DNA from: an uncultured Draconibacterium sp. | Lineage (GTDB): Bacteria > Bacteroidota > Bacteroidia > Bacteroidales > Prolixibacteraceae | Length of the DNA: 64,000 nt | Direction of reading: 5' to 3' | Assembly: GCF_963677155.1 (NCBI RefSeq) | Contig: NZ_OY781884.1 | Location: forward strand, 124,001-188,000 | Part shown: positions 53,842 to 63,843 of the stretch, in pieces | How the letters are laid out: the number at the start of each line of letters is the position of its first letter | Numbering within the stretch: the stretch's first letter is position 1 | Translations under genes and position numbers: made by a program | The notes under the pieces: generated by a model | Databases searched by the model: none | What the model saw: only the letters and a program-made list of their open reading frames with translations | Told to the model about the DNA's origin: nothing

Positions 53842-54195
53842 TCAAACTTGAATCCGTTTAATATTTCCAAGAAAGTGCATTATTTCACCTTTTTTTCGGA
53901 TACTAATTGTTATGCTTTCTCCATTGTCGAGAATAAGGTCGCCACCACCTGTTTTCTGGATTGTTTTAATATGCCGTACATTAACCAAATACGATTGATG
54001 TGGTCGTATAAAGTTTTTATCACCAAGTTTCTTCTCGACATTTTTCATCGACACAGAAACCTTAATCGTCTCTCCTCCAACAAGGTAAAAAGTAGTGCAA
54101 CTATTATCGCTTTTGCAATAAATTATACTCTCCACTTCTATTAAATGATAGGAATCGCGTGTTGACAGAACTAATTTATCTATTGAAGAGTGCAT
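53842..54195 (-). CDS. Stand-alone LytTR DNA-binding protein
   Basis: The 117-residue protein is a LytTR domain alone (about 8-105): YHLIEVESIIYCKSDNSCTT, NFIRPHQSYLVNVRHIK and the final strand block. It lacks a receiver domain. It closely resembles the LytTR part of the response regulator encoded 130 bp upstream (CKSDNS, HQS-LVN, HIK), pointing to a local duplication. Without a receiver it could act constitutively, or compete for the same DNA sites as its paralog. Confidence 0.9.
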   Translation of the reverse strand: MHSSIDKLVLSTRDSYHLIEVESIIYCKSDNSCTTFYLVGGETIKVSVSMKNVEKKLGDKNFIRPHQSYLVNVRHIKTIQKTGGGDLILDNGESITISIRKKGEIMHFLGNIKRIQV

Positions 54196-54325
54196 TAAAT
54201 CTGGTATTAATTATAAAACCATACACAAGTAAGCACAATTATATAATGCCAAACGCACAAAACTTGAAAGCGTTAGGTTTGGGTTTGAAATTGCAGATAA
54301 ATGGAAGGAATATAAAAGAATACTG

Positions 54326-55081
54326 TTAAAACTGGCTCAACAATGAAACTAATTTCTTCATTTGCCTCATCGAAACAGGCACCTCTTTTTTGTTTTTCAT
54401 GATAATAAAACCACCATCACTTTTATCGACCTTTTTTATGTGATTCAAATTCACAAGAAATGATTGGTGAGCCCTGTAAAAACCATAATCGCTTAACATA
54501 TTTTCGTAATCCTTAAGGCTTTTCGAGACCAAAATTTTTTCATTATCACAAAAATGAAACGTTGTATAGCTATTATCGCTTTTGCAAAAAGTAATATCTG
54601 CCACATCCACTACATGCAGCGATTCGGAAGTTCGAAGCACCAGCTTTTTGTTTCTGTTTTCGTTTTGCAGCGAGGTCATTAAAACATTCAGCTGTGCATC
54701 TGAGTTTTCTTTTTTCTCGATTAATTTCACGGCACGTTGTATTGCTTGCTGAAATTCAGTTTCGTTAACCGGTTTTACAATATAGTCGAGTGCACTAAAT
54801 TTAATTGCTTTTATAGCAAATGATTGAAACCCGGTTATAAATACTACTTTAAAATCATAAGGTTTTAGTTTTTGAAGCATTTGAAAACCCGTTCCGTCAT
54901 TTAGCTCTATATCAAGCAATACTAAATCAGGATTTTCCTTTAGAATTAACTCTGTACCTTTTTCAATACAATCAGCAATACCTGCAAGCTTAATAGCAGG
55001 AAAATATTCTTTTAGCAACTGGCTGTTAAGCTGTTGCATTGCTGGTTCGTCGTCTATTATTACAGCTTTAATCATTATCAA
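54326..55081 (-). CDS. LytR/AlgR-type response regulator (REC-LytTR)
   Basis: The 251-residue protein has an N-terminal receiver (about 4-120, VIIDDEPAMQQL, phospho-acceptor Asp in PDLVLLDIELNDGTG) and a C-terminal LytTR domain (about 150-250, HVVDVADITFCKSDNS). It should be phosphorylated by the histidine kinase whose gene overlaps its start by 14 bp, then bind LytTR-type direct repeats. Its targets may include the nearby exported-protein genes, but no binding site was identified. Confidence 0.93.
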   Translation of the reverse strand: MIMIKAVIIDDEPAMQQLNSQLLKEYFPAIKLAGIADCIEKGTELILKENPDLVLLDIELNDGTGFQMLQKLKPYDFKVVFITGFQSFAIKAIKFSALDYIVKPVNETEFQQAIQRAVKLIEKKENSDAQLNVLMTSLQNENRNKKLVLRTSESLHVVDVADITFCKSDNSYTTFHFCDNEKILVSKSLKDYENMLSDYGFYRAHQSFLVNLNHIKKVDKSDGGFIIMKNKKEVPVSMRQMKKLVSLLSQF

Positions 55082-56981
55082 GTACCGGTATTTGAAGTGT
55101 TACTTTTACTCCTGAAGTCTCAGGATTTAAAGTCTTTAGGTTAGAAATATCAAATGTAAAGTCTTTATTGAATTTATGTTGAATAAGTTTTCTTCTTTTT
55201 TCAAAAATCTCCATCGCCATTGAACGATGTTGTTGATTTATTTCATTTTTATTCTCAATTCCAACACCATTGTCTTGAATTACAACCTCAACATATTCCA
55301 TTTTATCGACAAACGATAGTTGTAATTTACCAACATAATTAATATTTCTAAATCCGTGTTTAATAGCGTTTTCAACAAAAGGTTGAATCATCATTGGAGG
55401 CACATGAATAAAATCAGTCTCCATTTTTCCATCCTGTTCTATTATAAATTCGAAAACACCGGGTTTACGCATTTGCTCCAGTTCCATATAATTTCGAAGC
55501 ATAGCAATTTCATCGCTTAAGGCAATAGTATCTTCCGTAGAATATTCGAGAGTAGCCCTTGTTAGTGATGCAAATTGAGATAAATACCCAGCCGCCTTTT
55601 TCGGATTATTGGCAAGCATATAATTTTGAATAGATCCCAAAACATTAAAAATAAAATGCGGGTTCATTTGCGAGCGAAGTACTTGTTGGCGTAAGTCGTT
55701 TTGTACAAAAACAGCCTGTTTTCTCCTGATCTGTAAGATATACAAAATCAATATGATAACAACAAAAAACACACTCAGTAAAATAATCCCAACCCGAATT
55801 CGCTCGTTTTTCAATTGGTTTTCGGCCGAAAGAAGTTCTATTTTTTGTTCCTTCTTCTTGGTTTCAAAGCCAATTGCGAGAGCGGCAATCGTTTTTTTAC
55901 TTTTTTCATTCAAAATACTATCGGCATAAGCATGGCGTTTTTCATTGGCCTCGTAAGCATTTTCCCACTGCGCCAGTCCTTTGTACATTCCAACATAACC
56001 ATCATAAACTTCCATCAGATTTTTGAGTGAATTTACCTGCTCTGATTGTGATTTTGCTAAATCGAAATATTTTTTTGCTTCCGTATAATTTCCCGCTTCA
56101 TTTTCTATTTTTCCTAAATACGAATTACAATAGGCCTGATACCGCAAATCCTTACTTTTTTTATGATACTCTAATGCTTTCTTAAACTGAGAACGCGCAT
56201 TTGTATAGTCCTTTTTAGCTAAAAAAGCTTTTCCAATAAGATGTTCAGCCACTCCCATACCACTGTCGGAACCTGTTTCAACAAGCATATTGCGCGAAAT
56301 TTCGAAATAATACATGGCCGAGTCAACTTGATTTTTTACCATCATTATTTCGCCCATCGAGCCATAATTATAAGCCAGGGTTCGGTTATCGTTTCGTTGT
56401 TTAGCAATTGCAATAGACAGCCTCAGGTAACTCATTGCTTTTTTATAGTCTTCCTGAAGGATGAGAGTGGTTCCCAATGCATTCATTGTATAAGACGATG
56501 ATCGCAAATTGCCAACAGCATCTGAAATTTCAAGAGCTTTGTAAAAATAATCAACAGCCAGAGTTGTAATATCCTGCTTTCGGAATACTTGTCCCAGATT
56601 ATTGTAATTGTATAATAATTGCGTACTGTCATTTTCCTGAATTGCCAGTTGCAGTGACTTGTTGTGGTAAACATAAGCCGTATCAAACATTTCCCGATAA
56701 CGATATTCCAGCCCAATAATATCGAAACTCTGCATTTCGCCTCTTACATAATTAACACGATGTGATTTACGGGCATATTCTTTTAAAAGAGGCAGATAAT
56801 CCTCCCCCAGTTTAATCCGGTTCTTTCTAATTAACTGATAGGTTTCTGCCAGTTGATTATGATCAGATTGCGTGCGAATTAGCACATATAAACTATCTGA
56901 CAATTCGATTGAAGAACTACAATAACTGTACTTTACATTTACAAAAAATAGTATTAATATAAAAAACAAAATAGTTTTCAT
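55068..56981 (-). CDS. LytS-type sensor histidine kinase with periplasmic TPR domain
   Basis: The 637-residue protein has a signal peptide, a TPR-rich sensor region (about 60-350, repeated YNNLGQVF, NYGSMGEIMM and GKAFLAKKDY helices), one transmembrane helix near residues 393-415, and a His_kinase domain with SQMNPHFIFNVLGSIQNYM (phospho-acceptor His) and an HATPase end (FVENAIKHGF, QDNGVGIEN). TPRs probably sense a protein or peptide at the periplasmic side. Its stop region overlaps the response regulator start, so the pair is co-translated. Confidence 0.93.
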   Translation of the reverse strand: MKTILFFILILFFVNVKYSYCSSSIELSDSLYVLIRTQSDHNQLAETYQLIRKNRIKLGEDYLPLLKEYARKSHRVNYVRGEMQSFDIIGLEYRYREMFDTAYVYHNKSLQLAIQENDSTQLLYNYNNLGQVFRKQDITTLAVDYFYKALEISDAVGNLRSSSYTMNALGTTLILQEDYKKAMSYLRLSIAIAKQRNDNRTLAYNYGSMGEIMMVKNQVDSAMYYFEISRNMLVETGSDSGMGVAEHLIGKAFLAKKDYTNARSQFKKALEYHKKSKDLRYQAYCNSYLGKIENEAGNYTEAKKYFDLAKSQSEQVNSLKNLMEVYDGYVGMYKGLAQWENAYEANEKRHAYADSILNEKSKKTIAALAIGFETKKKEQKIELLSAENQLKNERIRVGIILLSVFFVVIILILYILQIRRKQAVFVQNDLRQQVLRSQMNPHFIFNVLGSIQNYMLANNPKKAAGYLSQFASLTRATLEYSTEDTIALSDEIAMLRNYMELEQMRKPGVFEFIIEQDGKMETDFIHVPPMMIQPFVENAIKHGFRNINYVGKLQLSFVDKMEYVEVVIQDNGVGIENKNEINQQHRSMAMEIFEKRRKLIQHKFNKDFTFDISNLKTLNPETSGVKVTLQIPVLDND

Positions 56982-57297
56982 CTCAAATTGTTATTTAGGT
57001 ATTAACTTTTGGGTTATTTATCCATTAAAACAAATATCTTAATGCAAACATAAACTCCAAACAGGTATGAAACTATGTATCATTCAATGAATATTTGGGT
57101 GATAATCTCATAAAATGAATAATTTGAATTTCAGTAGATAAAATTGCATCTACATGAGAATATCTCTTAATCAGCTGATTATATAAAATATAATTTATCT
57201 TTTTGACTATACATCAACAAATATACAATTTAAATTCTTTTCAAACATTAGTTAAATGAATAAAAGAAAGTTATTCTCACAAAGTGTAGTACTTACT
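56982..57297 (-). promoter_or_regulatory. Intergenic region with promoter for the kinase operon
   Basis: No gene is visible. On the minus strand TATGTTTG (+ positions 57045-57052) fits the -7 pattern TAnnTTTG and would give a leader of about 60 nt to the kinase ATG at 56981. The rest is AT-rich with no other recognised element. Confidence 0.45.
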
Positions 57298-58350
57298 CTA
57301 TTTGAGGCTATTATAAAAACGAAGCAAATCAACCTCTGGATTTACGCTGTATTTTGGGTTTCTGCACAAATGCCACATTTGTTTGGCAAAATAAGGAGCC
57401 AGCATCACTCCTTTTGTTCCCAGGCCGTTAAATACATAAACGTGCTCATCCTTCGGGTGTTTTCCTAAAACAGGCCGCCTATCGGCAACTGTTGGGCGTA
57501 CGCCAGCCCAGTGTTCTTCTATTGTGAAATCAACGTGAATAAGCTCTTTTAAACGATCAACAATTGAGTTTTTCCCCTCTTCTGTTGGATGATCTGATAG
57601 GTCTTTCCATTCGTAAGTTGAACCAACTTTAAAACGATGATTGCCCACAGGTAGCACAAATACACGCCGGTTAATAATGAAGTTTTCTGAAAGGTCGGGC
57701 GCATAAATCTGTAGCACCTCCCCTTTTGCCGGTTGCAAGCGTACAAAATCAAATAGTGGATGTGTTTTTAGGTAATGTCCCTCGCAAAACACAATTTTAT
57801 CAAACTGAATATTCTGAAAAGTATGATTTTCGAAACTGCTTTGGCTTGTCGGAAAATCAGCTTCAATCAACATTTCATTTTCCTGAAAGAAGCGCTTTGC
57901 TGCATCCAGAAAAAGACCGGTTTTTAAATAGCCCGATCCTTTTACAATTCCATAGGCATGTGATTCCAAAACACGATCAACCGGACTCGTTTCACAGATT
58001 TCCTTAATAAACGGCGCAAACTTTTCGTCGGCTTGTCGTTTTTGCCATAGTTCTGTTTCCTGCTCCGAGAGTGGTTTTATCATGGGCATGTCGAAATAAA
58101 AATGCTCGCCCAACAGTTCTTCCAATTCGTGGTAACGTTTTTTCATTACCGGCAGCAAATCATCTACCATCCAGCTTTTGGTCATTCGTTTAAACACCAG
58201 CGGATTTACCATACCCGCCGCAACACGCGTTGCTATACTTTTCTGCGGATTGTTAACAATACAAACACTCACTCCTCCCAAATGCAACTCAAAAGCCAAC
58301 AATGTACCTGCCAGTCCCTGCCCAACAATTAAAACATCTGTCTTTTTCAT
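57298..58350 (-). CDS. FAD-dependent oxidoreductase (DAO superfamily)
   Basis: The 350-residue protein has the FAD-binding motif [17 protein letters not shown] at its N-terminus and the C-terminal FAD block [20 protein letters not shown] of D-amino-acid oxidase/glycine oxidase-like (DAO) enzymes. [20 protein letters not shown] is also typical. These enzymes oxidise amino acids or related amines; the substrate is not predictable. It overlaps the stop of the upstream YyaL-like gene by 4 bp (ATGA-type coupling), so the two are an operon. Confidence 0.9.
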   Translation of the reverse strand: MKKTDVLIVGQGLAGTLLAFELHLGGVSVCIVNNPQKSIATRVAAGMVNPLVFKRMTKSWMVDDLLPVMKKRYHELEELLGEHFYFDMPMIKPLSEQETELWQKRQADEKFAPFIKEICETSPVDRVLESHAYGIVKGSGYLKTGLFLDAAKRFFQENEMLIEADFPTSQSSFENHTFQNIQFDKIVFCEGHYLKTHPLFDFVRLQPAKGEVLQIYAPDLSENFIINRRVFVLPVGNHRFKVGSTYEWKDLSDHPTEEGKNSIVDRLKELIHVDFTIEEHWAGVRPTVADRRPVLGKHPKDEHVYVFNGLGTKGVMLAPYFAKQMWHLCRNPKYSVNPEVDLLRFYNSLK

Positions 58351-60365
58351 TGTATCCGAATCTTTTTGGCGGCTGCTTCAACCTCTTCAACCGGTAATTC
58401 GCACGAGCCGTTTTTGCATACATAAATCAAATCGGCAGTATGACTAAAACGATCTTTCAACAATGGCACCTCGCTTTCCTTCTCGGTAAAGGCCCAAAGC
58501 ACATGCGGATAAAATCCTTTTTGTAATTTTTGAAACTGTAAGCGTGAGTTAATACCACAAACGGCGACCTCAAAATATGGTGCCGTTAATTTTAACAGCA
58601 ATGTTCCCCAGTTGGCATACGCCATCGGATAATTGGCAAAATGTGACGTAATGTATTGCAACATCTTCTTTGCAATTTTCAAATATTCGGGTTTACCATG
58701 TATTAAATACAAACGATGCAGGTTATTTGCCATTACCGAATTGGCTGCGGGAATTACATTATCTTCTTTCTGAAAATGGTTGGCGATCACTGCAGTGGTA
58801 TTAAACCGATTGAAATAAAAAAGCTGCTTTTCTTTGTCGTAAAAATGGGCAAAAACATACTCAACCATTTTATCCGTTAAGGCCAGCCACTTTTCATCCC
58901 CGGTAACTTCGAACAGCGCAAGAAAAGCATCGACCAACAGCGCGTAATCCTCCAAAAATCCATCAATAGAGGTAATGTCATTTTTCCAACTGTGATAAAG
59001 TTGTCCGTTTTCCTTTAACAGCTTTTTTTCGATAAACCCGGCATTTTTAATCGCGAGATTCAAAAACTCTATATTGCCAAAAGCTTTGTATGCATCTGCC
59101 AGTCCTTTTAGCATTAGCGCATTCCACGATGTAAGTGTTTTATCATCCAAGCCGGGACGCACACGCTCCTTCCGTATTTTCATCAGTGCATATTTCCATT
59201 CTCCAACTTTTACCTGTAGTTCATGTAAACTTAAACCATGCTTTTTTGCAAATTCGTCATTGGAAATATCCCGCAACAAAATGTGATTATTGTGCTCCCA
59301 AAATCCTTTGCCATTTACATTATAATAGTCGGCTAACAAATCATATTCCTCGCCTAAAACTTCCTGTAGTTCATTTTTTCGCCACACATAAAACTTCCCT
59401 TCTTCGCCTTCGCTGTCGGCATCCAACGACGAATAAAAAGCGCCGCTTTCGTCCATCAGCTCCCGCTCTGCAAACGCAATCGTTTCAAAAACTACCGTTT
59501 TAAACTCCTCATTTTTAAAATACTGATAAGCTTTTGAATAGACACTTATGAGCTGCCCGTTATCGTACAACATTTTCTCGAAATGAGGTACTTTCCACTT
59601 CTCATCCACCGAATAGCGTGCAAAACCACCACCCACCTGATCGTAGATACCCCCGCGAGCCATTTTCAGCAAGGTAGTTTCAACAAAATCGAGCACTGCT
59701 TTATCTGAATTCATAAAACCGTAGTAAAGCAAAAAGTCGAGATTTACCGGCATCGGGAATTTCGGAGCGCCGACTCTTCCGCCTTCCTCATAATCAAAAT
59801 GCTTTTTCCAGCCATCAACGCCGTGTTGCAGCAATTCTTTGCTGTATGCTACCTCTGTCTCCACCTCGGGCATTAACGAAACCTGATGAATTCCCTGCTG
59901 CAAACGGGCAGCGAATTCTTCCGCCTTATCTTGTTTTCCTTTGTAAAATGCAGCTATTGTTTTCAGGTTCTCCACCCAGCTTTCTTTTGGGAAATAGGTC
60001 CCGCCCCAAATAGGCCGTCCATCGGGCAAAGCAATTACATTTAAAGGCCATCCGCCCTGCTGCCCCATCAACTGAACTGCACTCATATAATAATGGTCCA
60101 CATCCGGGCGCTCCTCGCGGTCGACTTTAATACAAACGAAGTTTTCGTTCATTACGGCAGCCACTTTTTCATCTTCAAAACTTTCGTGCTCCATTACATG
60201 GCACCAGTGGCAGGCAGCATAACCAATGCTTACCAGAATAAGTTTGTTTTCGGCTTTTGCCTGAGCAATTAGCTCTTCGCTCCAGGCCTGCCAGTTTACA
60301 GGATTATGAGCATGTTGCAAAAGATATGGCGATGTGGCATTTATCAGCGTATTTGTATGTAGCAT
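58347..60365 (-). CDS. YyaL/DUF255-family protein with thioredoxin-like domain
   Basis: The ATG at 60365 ([20 protein letters not shown]) is chosen because conserved residues begin there; the 43 extra upstream codons are not family-like. The 672-residue protein has the DUF255 thioredoxin fold ([42 protein letters not shown]) and a following alpha/alpha-barrel part ([31 protein letters not shown]). It is related to spermatogenesis-associated protein 20. Cellular role is unclear; the CxxC suggests redox or chaperone activity. Confidence 0.92.
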   Translation of the reverse strand: MLHTNTLINATSPYLLQHAHNPVNWQAWSEELIAQAKAENKLILVSIGYAACHWCHVMEHESFEDEKVAAVMNENFVCIKVDREERPDVDHYYMSAVQLMGQQGGWPLNVIALPDGRPIWGGTYFPKESWVENLKTIAAFYKGKQDKAEEFAARLQQGIHQVSLMPEVETEVAYSKELLQHGVDGWKKHFDYEEGGRVGAPKFPMPVNLDFLLYYGFMNSDKAVLDFVETTLLKMARGGIYDQVGGGFARYSVDEKWKVPHFEKMLYDNGQLISVYSKAYQYFKNEEFKTVVFETIAFAERELMDESGAFYSSLDADSEGEEGKFYVWRKNELQEVLGEEYDLLADYYNVNGKGFWEHNNHILLRDISNDEFAKKHGLSLHELQVKVGEWKYALMKIRKERVRPGLDDKTLTSWNALMLKGLADAYKAFGNIEFLNLAIKNAGFIEKKLLKENGQLYHSWKNDITSIDGFLEDYALLVDAFLALFEVTGDEKWLALTDKMVEYVFAHFYDKEKQLFYFNRFNTTAVIANHFQKEDNVIPAANSVMANNLHRLYLIHGKPEYLKIAKKMLQYITSHFANYPMAYANWGTLLLKLTAPYFEVAVCGINSRLQFQKLQKGFYPHVLWAFTEKESEVPLLKDRFSHTADLIYVCKNGSCELPVEEVEAAAKKIRIQ

Positions 60366-60579
60366 AGTCAAAATAGTTGTTTTAAACAAGCTGATTCCAG
60401 CCTGATTTCGTTCTAAAACCATTGTTTTCAGAAGAACAATAAAACAGGAAATTAGTTTCGGACGCTTTGTTTTTTGATTACCTGCGTATGACAAAGGTCA
60501 TTTTGACTTTTTAAATGACAGCTACTTTCGGAATCACAAATCCTACTAAGAAATTAGGACACAACATCAAACAAAAAAT

Positions 60580-60610
60580 AAAAATCCCGGACTGGATACC
60601 GGGATTTTTT
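60580..60610. terminator. Bidirectional Rho-independent terminator
   Basis: AAAAATCCCGG (60580-60590) pairs fully with CCGGGATTTTT (60599-60609 region) around an 8-nt loop, with A- and T-runs on both sides. On the minus strand it ends transcription after murB. It would work in either direction. Confidence 0.85.
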
Positions 60611-60707
60611 ATGATATAAGTTTTTCTGCTGATTTTAATAAGTTATCTGCGCTATTCTGCGAAATCTGCGTACAAAAGGGTTTGGGTAAAATACAGCGAA
60701 TCGTAAT

Positions 60708-61724
60708 TTAAATGCAATTTACTTCACGCTCCAACGTAACCCCAAATTTTTCCGAAACAGATTTACAAATTTCTTCCGAAAGTGCATAAATATCTTTGCC
60801 GGAAGCATTGCCATAATTTACCAACACCAAAGCCTGTTGTTCGTGTACTCCCGCATCACCAATACGTTTACCTTTCCAACCTGCCTGTTCGATAAGCCAA
60901 CCTGCAGCCAATTTGTATTTTCCTTCACCACCCGGGTAAACAGGGATATCAGGACTTGTAACCAGCAGCTGATCTGCCAATTTTTTATCGACAACCGGAT
61001 TTTTAAAGAAACTACCGGCATTGCCCAACTCTTTTACATCAGGCAGTTTTGAGGAACGAATTTCAATTACTGCCTCACGAATATTGTGAAGACTTGCGCC
61101 CCCTTTTTCATTCACCTTTTCTTCCAGCTGACCATAACCCAAATTAAATTCGGGAAACTTATCCATTCGCAAAATTACCGAAGTGATAATAAAACGGTTT
61201 CTCAGATAATTTTTAAAAACACTGTTACGGTAGGCAAATCCACATTCGGTAGCCGGAAACTCCACAGCACAGCCTTTTTCCAGATCGAACCCTTTAACTT
61301 TTTCAACCAACCGGCAAACTTCCTGTCCGTAAGCGCCAATATTTTGAACCGGTGCAGCGCCCATTTTTCCAGGTATCAACGATAAGTTTTCAGCTCCACC
61401 CAATCCCTGATTTACTGCAAATTCAACAAATTCGTCCCAAACTTCTCCTGCACCAACTTCAAACCATTCATGGTTGCGATCTTCCCAAACCGAGTTCATT
61501 CCAGGCACATTCGGGTGAATTACCAAACCATCAAAATTATTCATAAACAAAATATTACTGCCCTCTCCCAAAACAATCAGTTTCTCTTCTTTCCAGCTTT
61601 TATTGGAATTGAGAAAAACCTGCAGGTCTTCCAATTCGGTAAATTCGAAATAATATTTTGCTTTGGCGTCGATGCCAAATGTATTGTGTGCCTTTAGCGA
61701 ATGATTTTCAGAAAAGCGGATCAT
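60708..61724 (-). CDS. murB: UDP-N-acetylenolpyruvoylglucosamine reductase
   Basis: From the ATG at 61724 (MIRFSENHSLKAHNTFGI) the protein is 338 residues, the length of type I MurB; six further codons upstream are not family-like. It has the FAD-binding VLGEGSNILFM, SLIPGKMGAAPVQNIGAYGQ, and the NAGSFFKNPVV loop with the catalytic Ser. It reduces enolpyruvyl-UDP-GlcNAc to UDP-MurNAc with NADPH, in peptidoglycan synthesis in the cytoplasm. It is a single gene ended by the terminator at 60580. Confidence 0.96.
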   Translation of the reverse strand: MIRFSENHSLKAHNTFGIDAKAKYYFEFTELEDLQVFLNSNKSWKEEKLIVLGEGSNILFMNNFDGLVIHPNVPGMNSVWEDRNHEWFEVGAGEVWDEFVEFAVNQGLGGAENLSLIPGKMGAAPVQNIGAYGQEVCRLVEKVKGFDLEKGCAVEFPATECGFAYRNSVFKNYLRNRFIITSVILRMDKFPEFNLGYGQLEEKVNEKGGASLHNIREAVIEIRSSKLPDVKELGNAGSFFKNPVVDKKLADQLLVTSPDIPVYPGGEGKYKLAAGWLIEQAGWKGKRIGDAGVHEQQALVLVNYGNASGKDIYALSEEICKSVSEKFGVTLEREVNCI

Positions 61725-61788
61725 AAAATAAATTTTGCGCAAAGATAAAAGGTGAAATGATTAATGAGGAAAGATTGAGAAACAATAT

Positions 61789-62967
61789 TTGAAGATTGAT
61801 TCACAACAAAAATCTTCCTGCTTACGACTTTTTCTATCTTTACAACAAAATCATTTCATTCACTTGAAGCCTAGAAAGCAAATAATTGTTTCTGTTACCA
61901 ACGATCTGGTTACCGATAACCGGGTCCATAAAGTTTGTACCTCGCTGGAAGAAATGGGATTCGGGGTTTTACTTGTTGGTAGAAAATTAAAAAACAGTCA
62001 GCCAATTAACCGCAGCTACCCGACACACCGCATGCATTTGTGTTTTAGAAAGGGTGCCTTCTTTTATGCAGAATACAACTTACGGTTGTTTCTGTTATTA
62101 CTTTTCCGAAAACCCGATGTATTGTTGGCTAACGATTTGGATGTGTTGACAGCGAATTATCTTGCTTCAAAAATCAAACAAATTCCAGTGGTTTATGATA
62201 GCCACGAATATTTCACAGAAGTCCCGGAGTTAATCGATCGTCCGCGTGTAAAACGGATCTGGGAATGGATGGAAAAGAAAATGGTTCCGAATTTACAACA
62301 TTGTTATACGGTTTGTGATTCTATTGCAGCTGTTTACAATGAAAAATACAGCGTGCCGTTTCATGTTGTAAGAAATATTCCTTCGGAAAAAAATACGGTT
62401 CAACCTAACGTAATTCGAAATCAGCCAAAAATCATTCTTTACCAGGGCGCTGTAAACATTGGACGCGGGCTTGAGCAAGCTATTAAAGCCATGCATTTTA
62501 TTGAAGGCGCACAGCTTGTAATTGCCGGCGATGGCGATATAAAAAGGCAACTGCAAGAATTGGTGCGCACTGAAAAACTGCAAGAAAAAGTACGTTTTTC
62601 CGGCCAGCTCTCCATTGAACAACTGGCAAAGCTAACACCCACAGCCGATCTGGGATTATCGATTGAAGAAGACCTGGGACTAAATTACCGTTTTGCCCTA
62701 CCCAATAAATTGTTTGATTACATCCGGGCCGGAGTTCCGGTGCTGATAAGCGGCCTGCCAGAAATGAAAGCAATTGTTGAAAAATACAATATTGGATCCA
62801 TCTGCAATTCGCACGAACCAAAAGATCTGGCAAATTCGATTAATAAAGCCTTGAATAATTCGATTAAACGAAAAACCTGGAAAACCAACCTTATTCAGGC
62901 ATCAAAAGAACTTACATGGGAAAATGAGGAGAAAGTTTTGAAAGGTATTTTTTCTGAATTTCTATGA
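61789..62967 (+). CDS. Glycosyltransferase family 4-like protein
   Basis: The frame has 392 codons, but the conserved part starts at about residue 30 (KQIIVSVTNDLVTDNRVHKV), and a TTG at 61864 is a good alternative start. The N-terminal acceptor domain has VVYDSHEYFTEVPEL. The C-terminal GT-B donor domain has IILYQGAVNIGRGLEQAI, VIAGDGDIKRQLQEL and the ELGLSIEEDLGLNYRFALPN-type EX7E region. It probably builds a surface polysaccharide; donor sugar unknown. It converges with the ftsE-like gene. Confidence 0.9.
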   Translation: MKIDSQQKSSCLRLFLSLQQNHFIHLKPRKQIIVSVTNDLVTDNRVHKVCTSLEEMGFGVLLVGRKLKNSQPINRSYPTHRMHLCFRKGAFFYAEYNLRLFLLLLFRKPDVLLANDLDVLTANYLASKIKQIPVVYDSHEYFTEVPELIDRPRVKRIWEWMEKKMVPNLQHCYTVCDSIAAVYNEKYSVPFHVVRNIPSEKNTVQPNVIRNQPKIILYQGAVNIGRGLEQAIKAMHFIEGAQLVIAGDGDIKRQLQELVRTEKLQEKVRFSGQLSIEQLAKLTPTADLGLSIEEDLGLNYRFALPNKLFDYIRAGVPVLISGLPEMKAIVEKYNIGSICNSHEPKDLANSINKALNNSIKRKTWKTNLIQASKELTWENEEKVLKGIFSEFL

Positions 62968-63013
62968 GTTTAACATGAATATTTCCTGACAAGTTTATGC
63001 TGGTTTCCTCTAG

Positions 63014-63091
63014 CGTCATGCTGAACTCATTTCGGCATCTCTGCTTAAGAATCATCCTCTCGAAAGCCCCTGAAACAAGTTCAGGGTGACG
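63014..63091. repeat. Palindromic intergenic repeat (REP-like)
   Basis: CGTCATGCTGAACTCATTTC (63014-63033) and GAAACAAGTTCAGGGTGACG (63072-63091) are imperfect inverted repeats around a 38-bp centre. They lie between convergent genes. Sequences of this CGTCATGCTGAAC type recur in many bacterial genomes as intergenic repeats. It could also help terminate transcription from both sides. Confidence 0.6.
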
Positions 63092-63120
63092 TTTTATACT
63101 CAGGGAAACTGAGAGACAGA

Positions 63121-63843
63121 TTACACATTTTTCTCCAGTAGATTTTCAAACTCTAATTCAACGGTATTTTTTGCCGAATCCTGCAACTTCCCATTGATAC
63201 AAACCAGTGTTCGCGCATGCTTTTTGGCTATTGCAGCATAATCGTGCGTAGCCATTAAAATGGTTTTCCCTTCGTTGTTTAACTGGATAAACAAGTCCAG
63301 AATATCCTCTGAAGTTTCGGGGTCGAGGTTCCCGGTGGGCTCGTCGGCCAAAATAATATCGGCATAATTTAAAATAGCACGCGCAATAACCACACGTTGC
63401 TGCTCGCCACCACTTAAGTGATGCGGCATTTTTTCCTTTTTATGCAACATTCCAACACGCTCAAGTACTTCATCAACACGATTTTCAATTTCCAGCTTGT
63501 TTTTCCATCCGGTAGCTTTTAACACAAAAGCCAGATTTGCATACACATTCCGGTCGGTCAGCAAACGGAAATCCTGAAAAACAACACCCAGCCGTCTTCT
63601 CAATTGTGGAATATTCCGTTTTTTCAGTCCTACCAAATCAAAATCCAATACACTCCCCGAGCCAAATTCCAGAGGTAATTCGGCGTTCAGTGTTTTTATC
63701 AGACTGGTTTTCCCAGTTCCCACTTTTCCAACCACATAAATAAACTCACCTTCCTTTACCTCAACATCAACGCCCGAAAGCACCAGATTATCGTACTGGT
63801 AAATGCTGGCATCCAGCAACTTTATGACTGTTTTTTTGTCCAT
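63121..63843 (-). CDS. ftsE: FtsE-like ABC transporter ATP-binding protein
   Basis: The 240-residue protein has the Walker A GKVGTGKTSLIK, the Q-loop VVFQDFRLL, the signature HHLSGGEQQRVVIARA, and Walker B IILADEPTGNLDPETSEDIL, matching FtsE (with the -LT- loop near NVYANLAF). FtsEX regulates peptidoglycan hydrolysis during division. The partner ftsX is not in the window; in Bacteroidota it can be encoded apart. A general LolD-type lipoprotein exporter ATPase is the main alternative, but the sequence order favours FtsE. Confidence 0.82.
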   Translation of the reverse strand: MDKKTVIKLLDASIYQYDNLVLSGVDVEVKEGEFIYVVGKVGTGKTSLIKTLNAELPLEFGSGSVLDFDLVGLKKRNIPQLRRRLGVVFQDFRLLTDRNVYANLAFVLKATGWKNKLEIENRVDEVLERVGMLHKKEKMPHHLSGGEQQRVVIARAILNYADIILADEPTGNLDPETSEDILDLFIQLNNEGKTILMATHDYAAIAKKHARTLVCINGKLQDSAKNTVELEFENLLEKNV

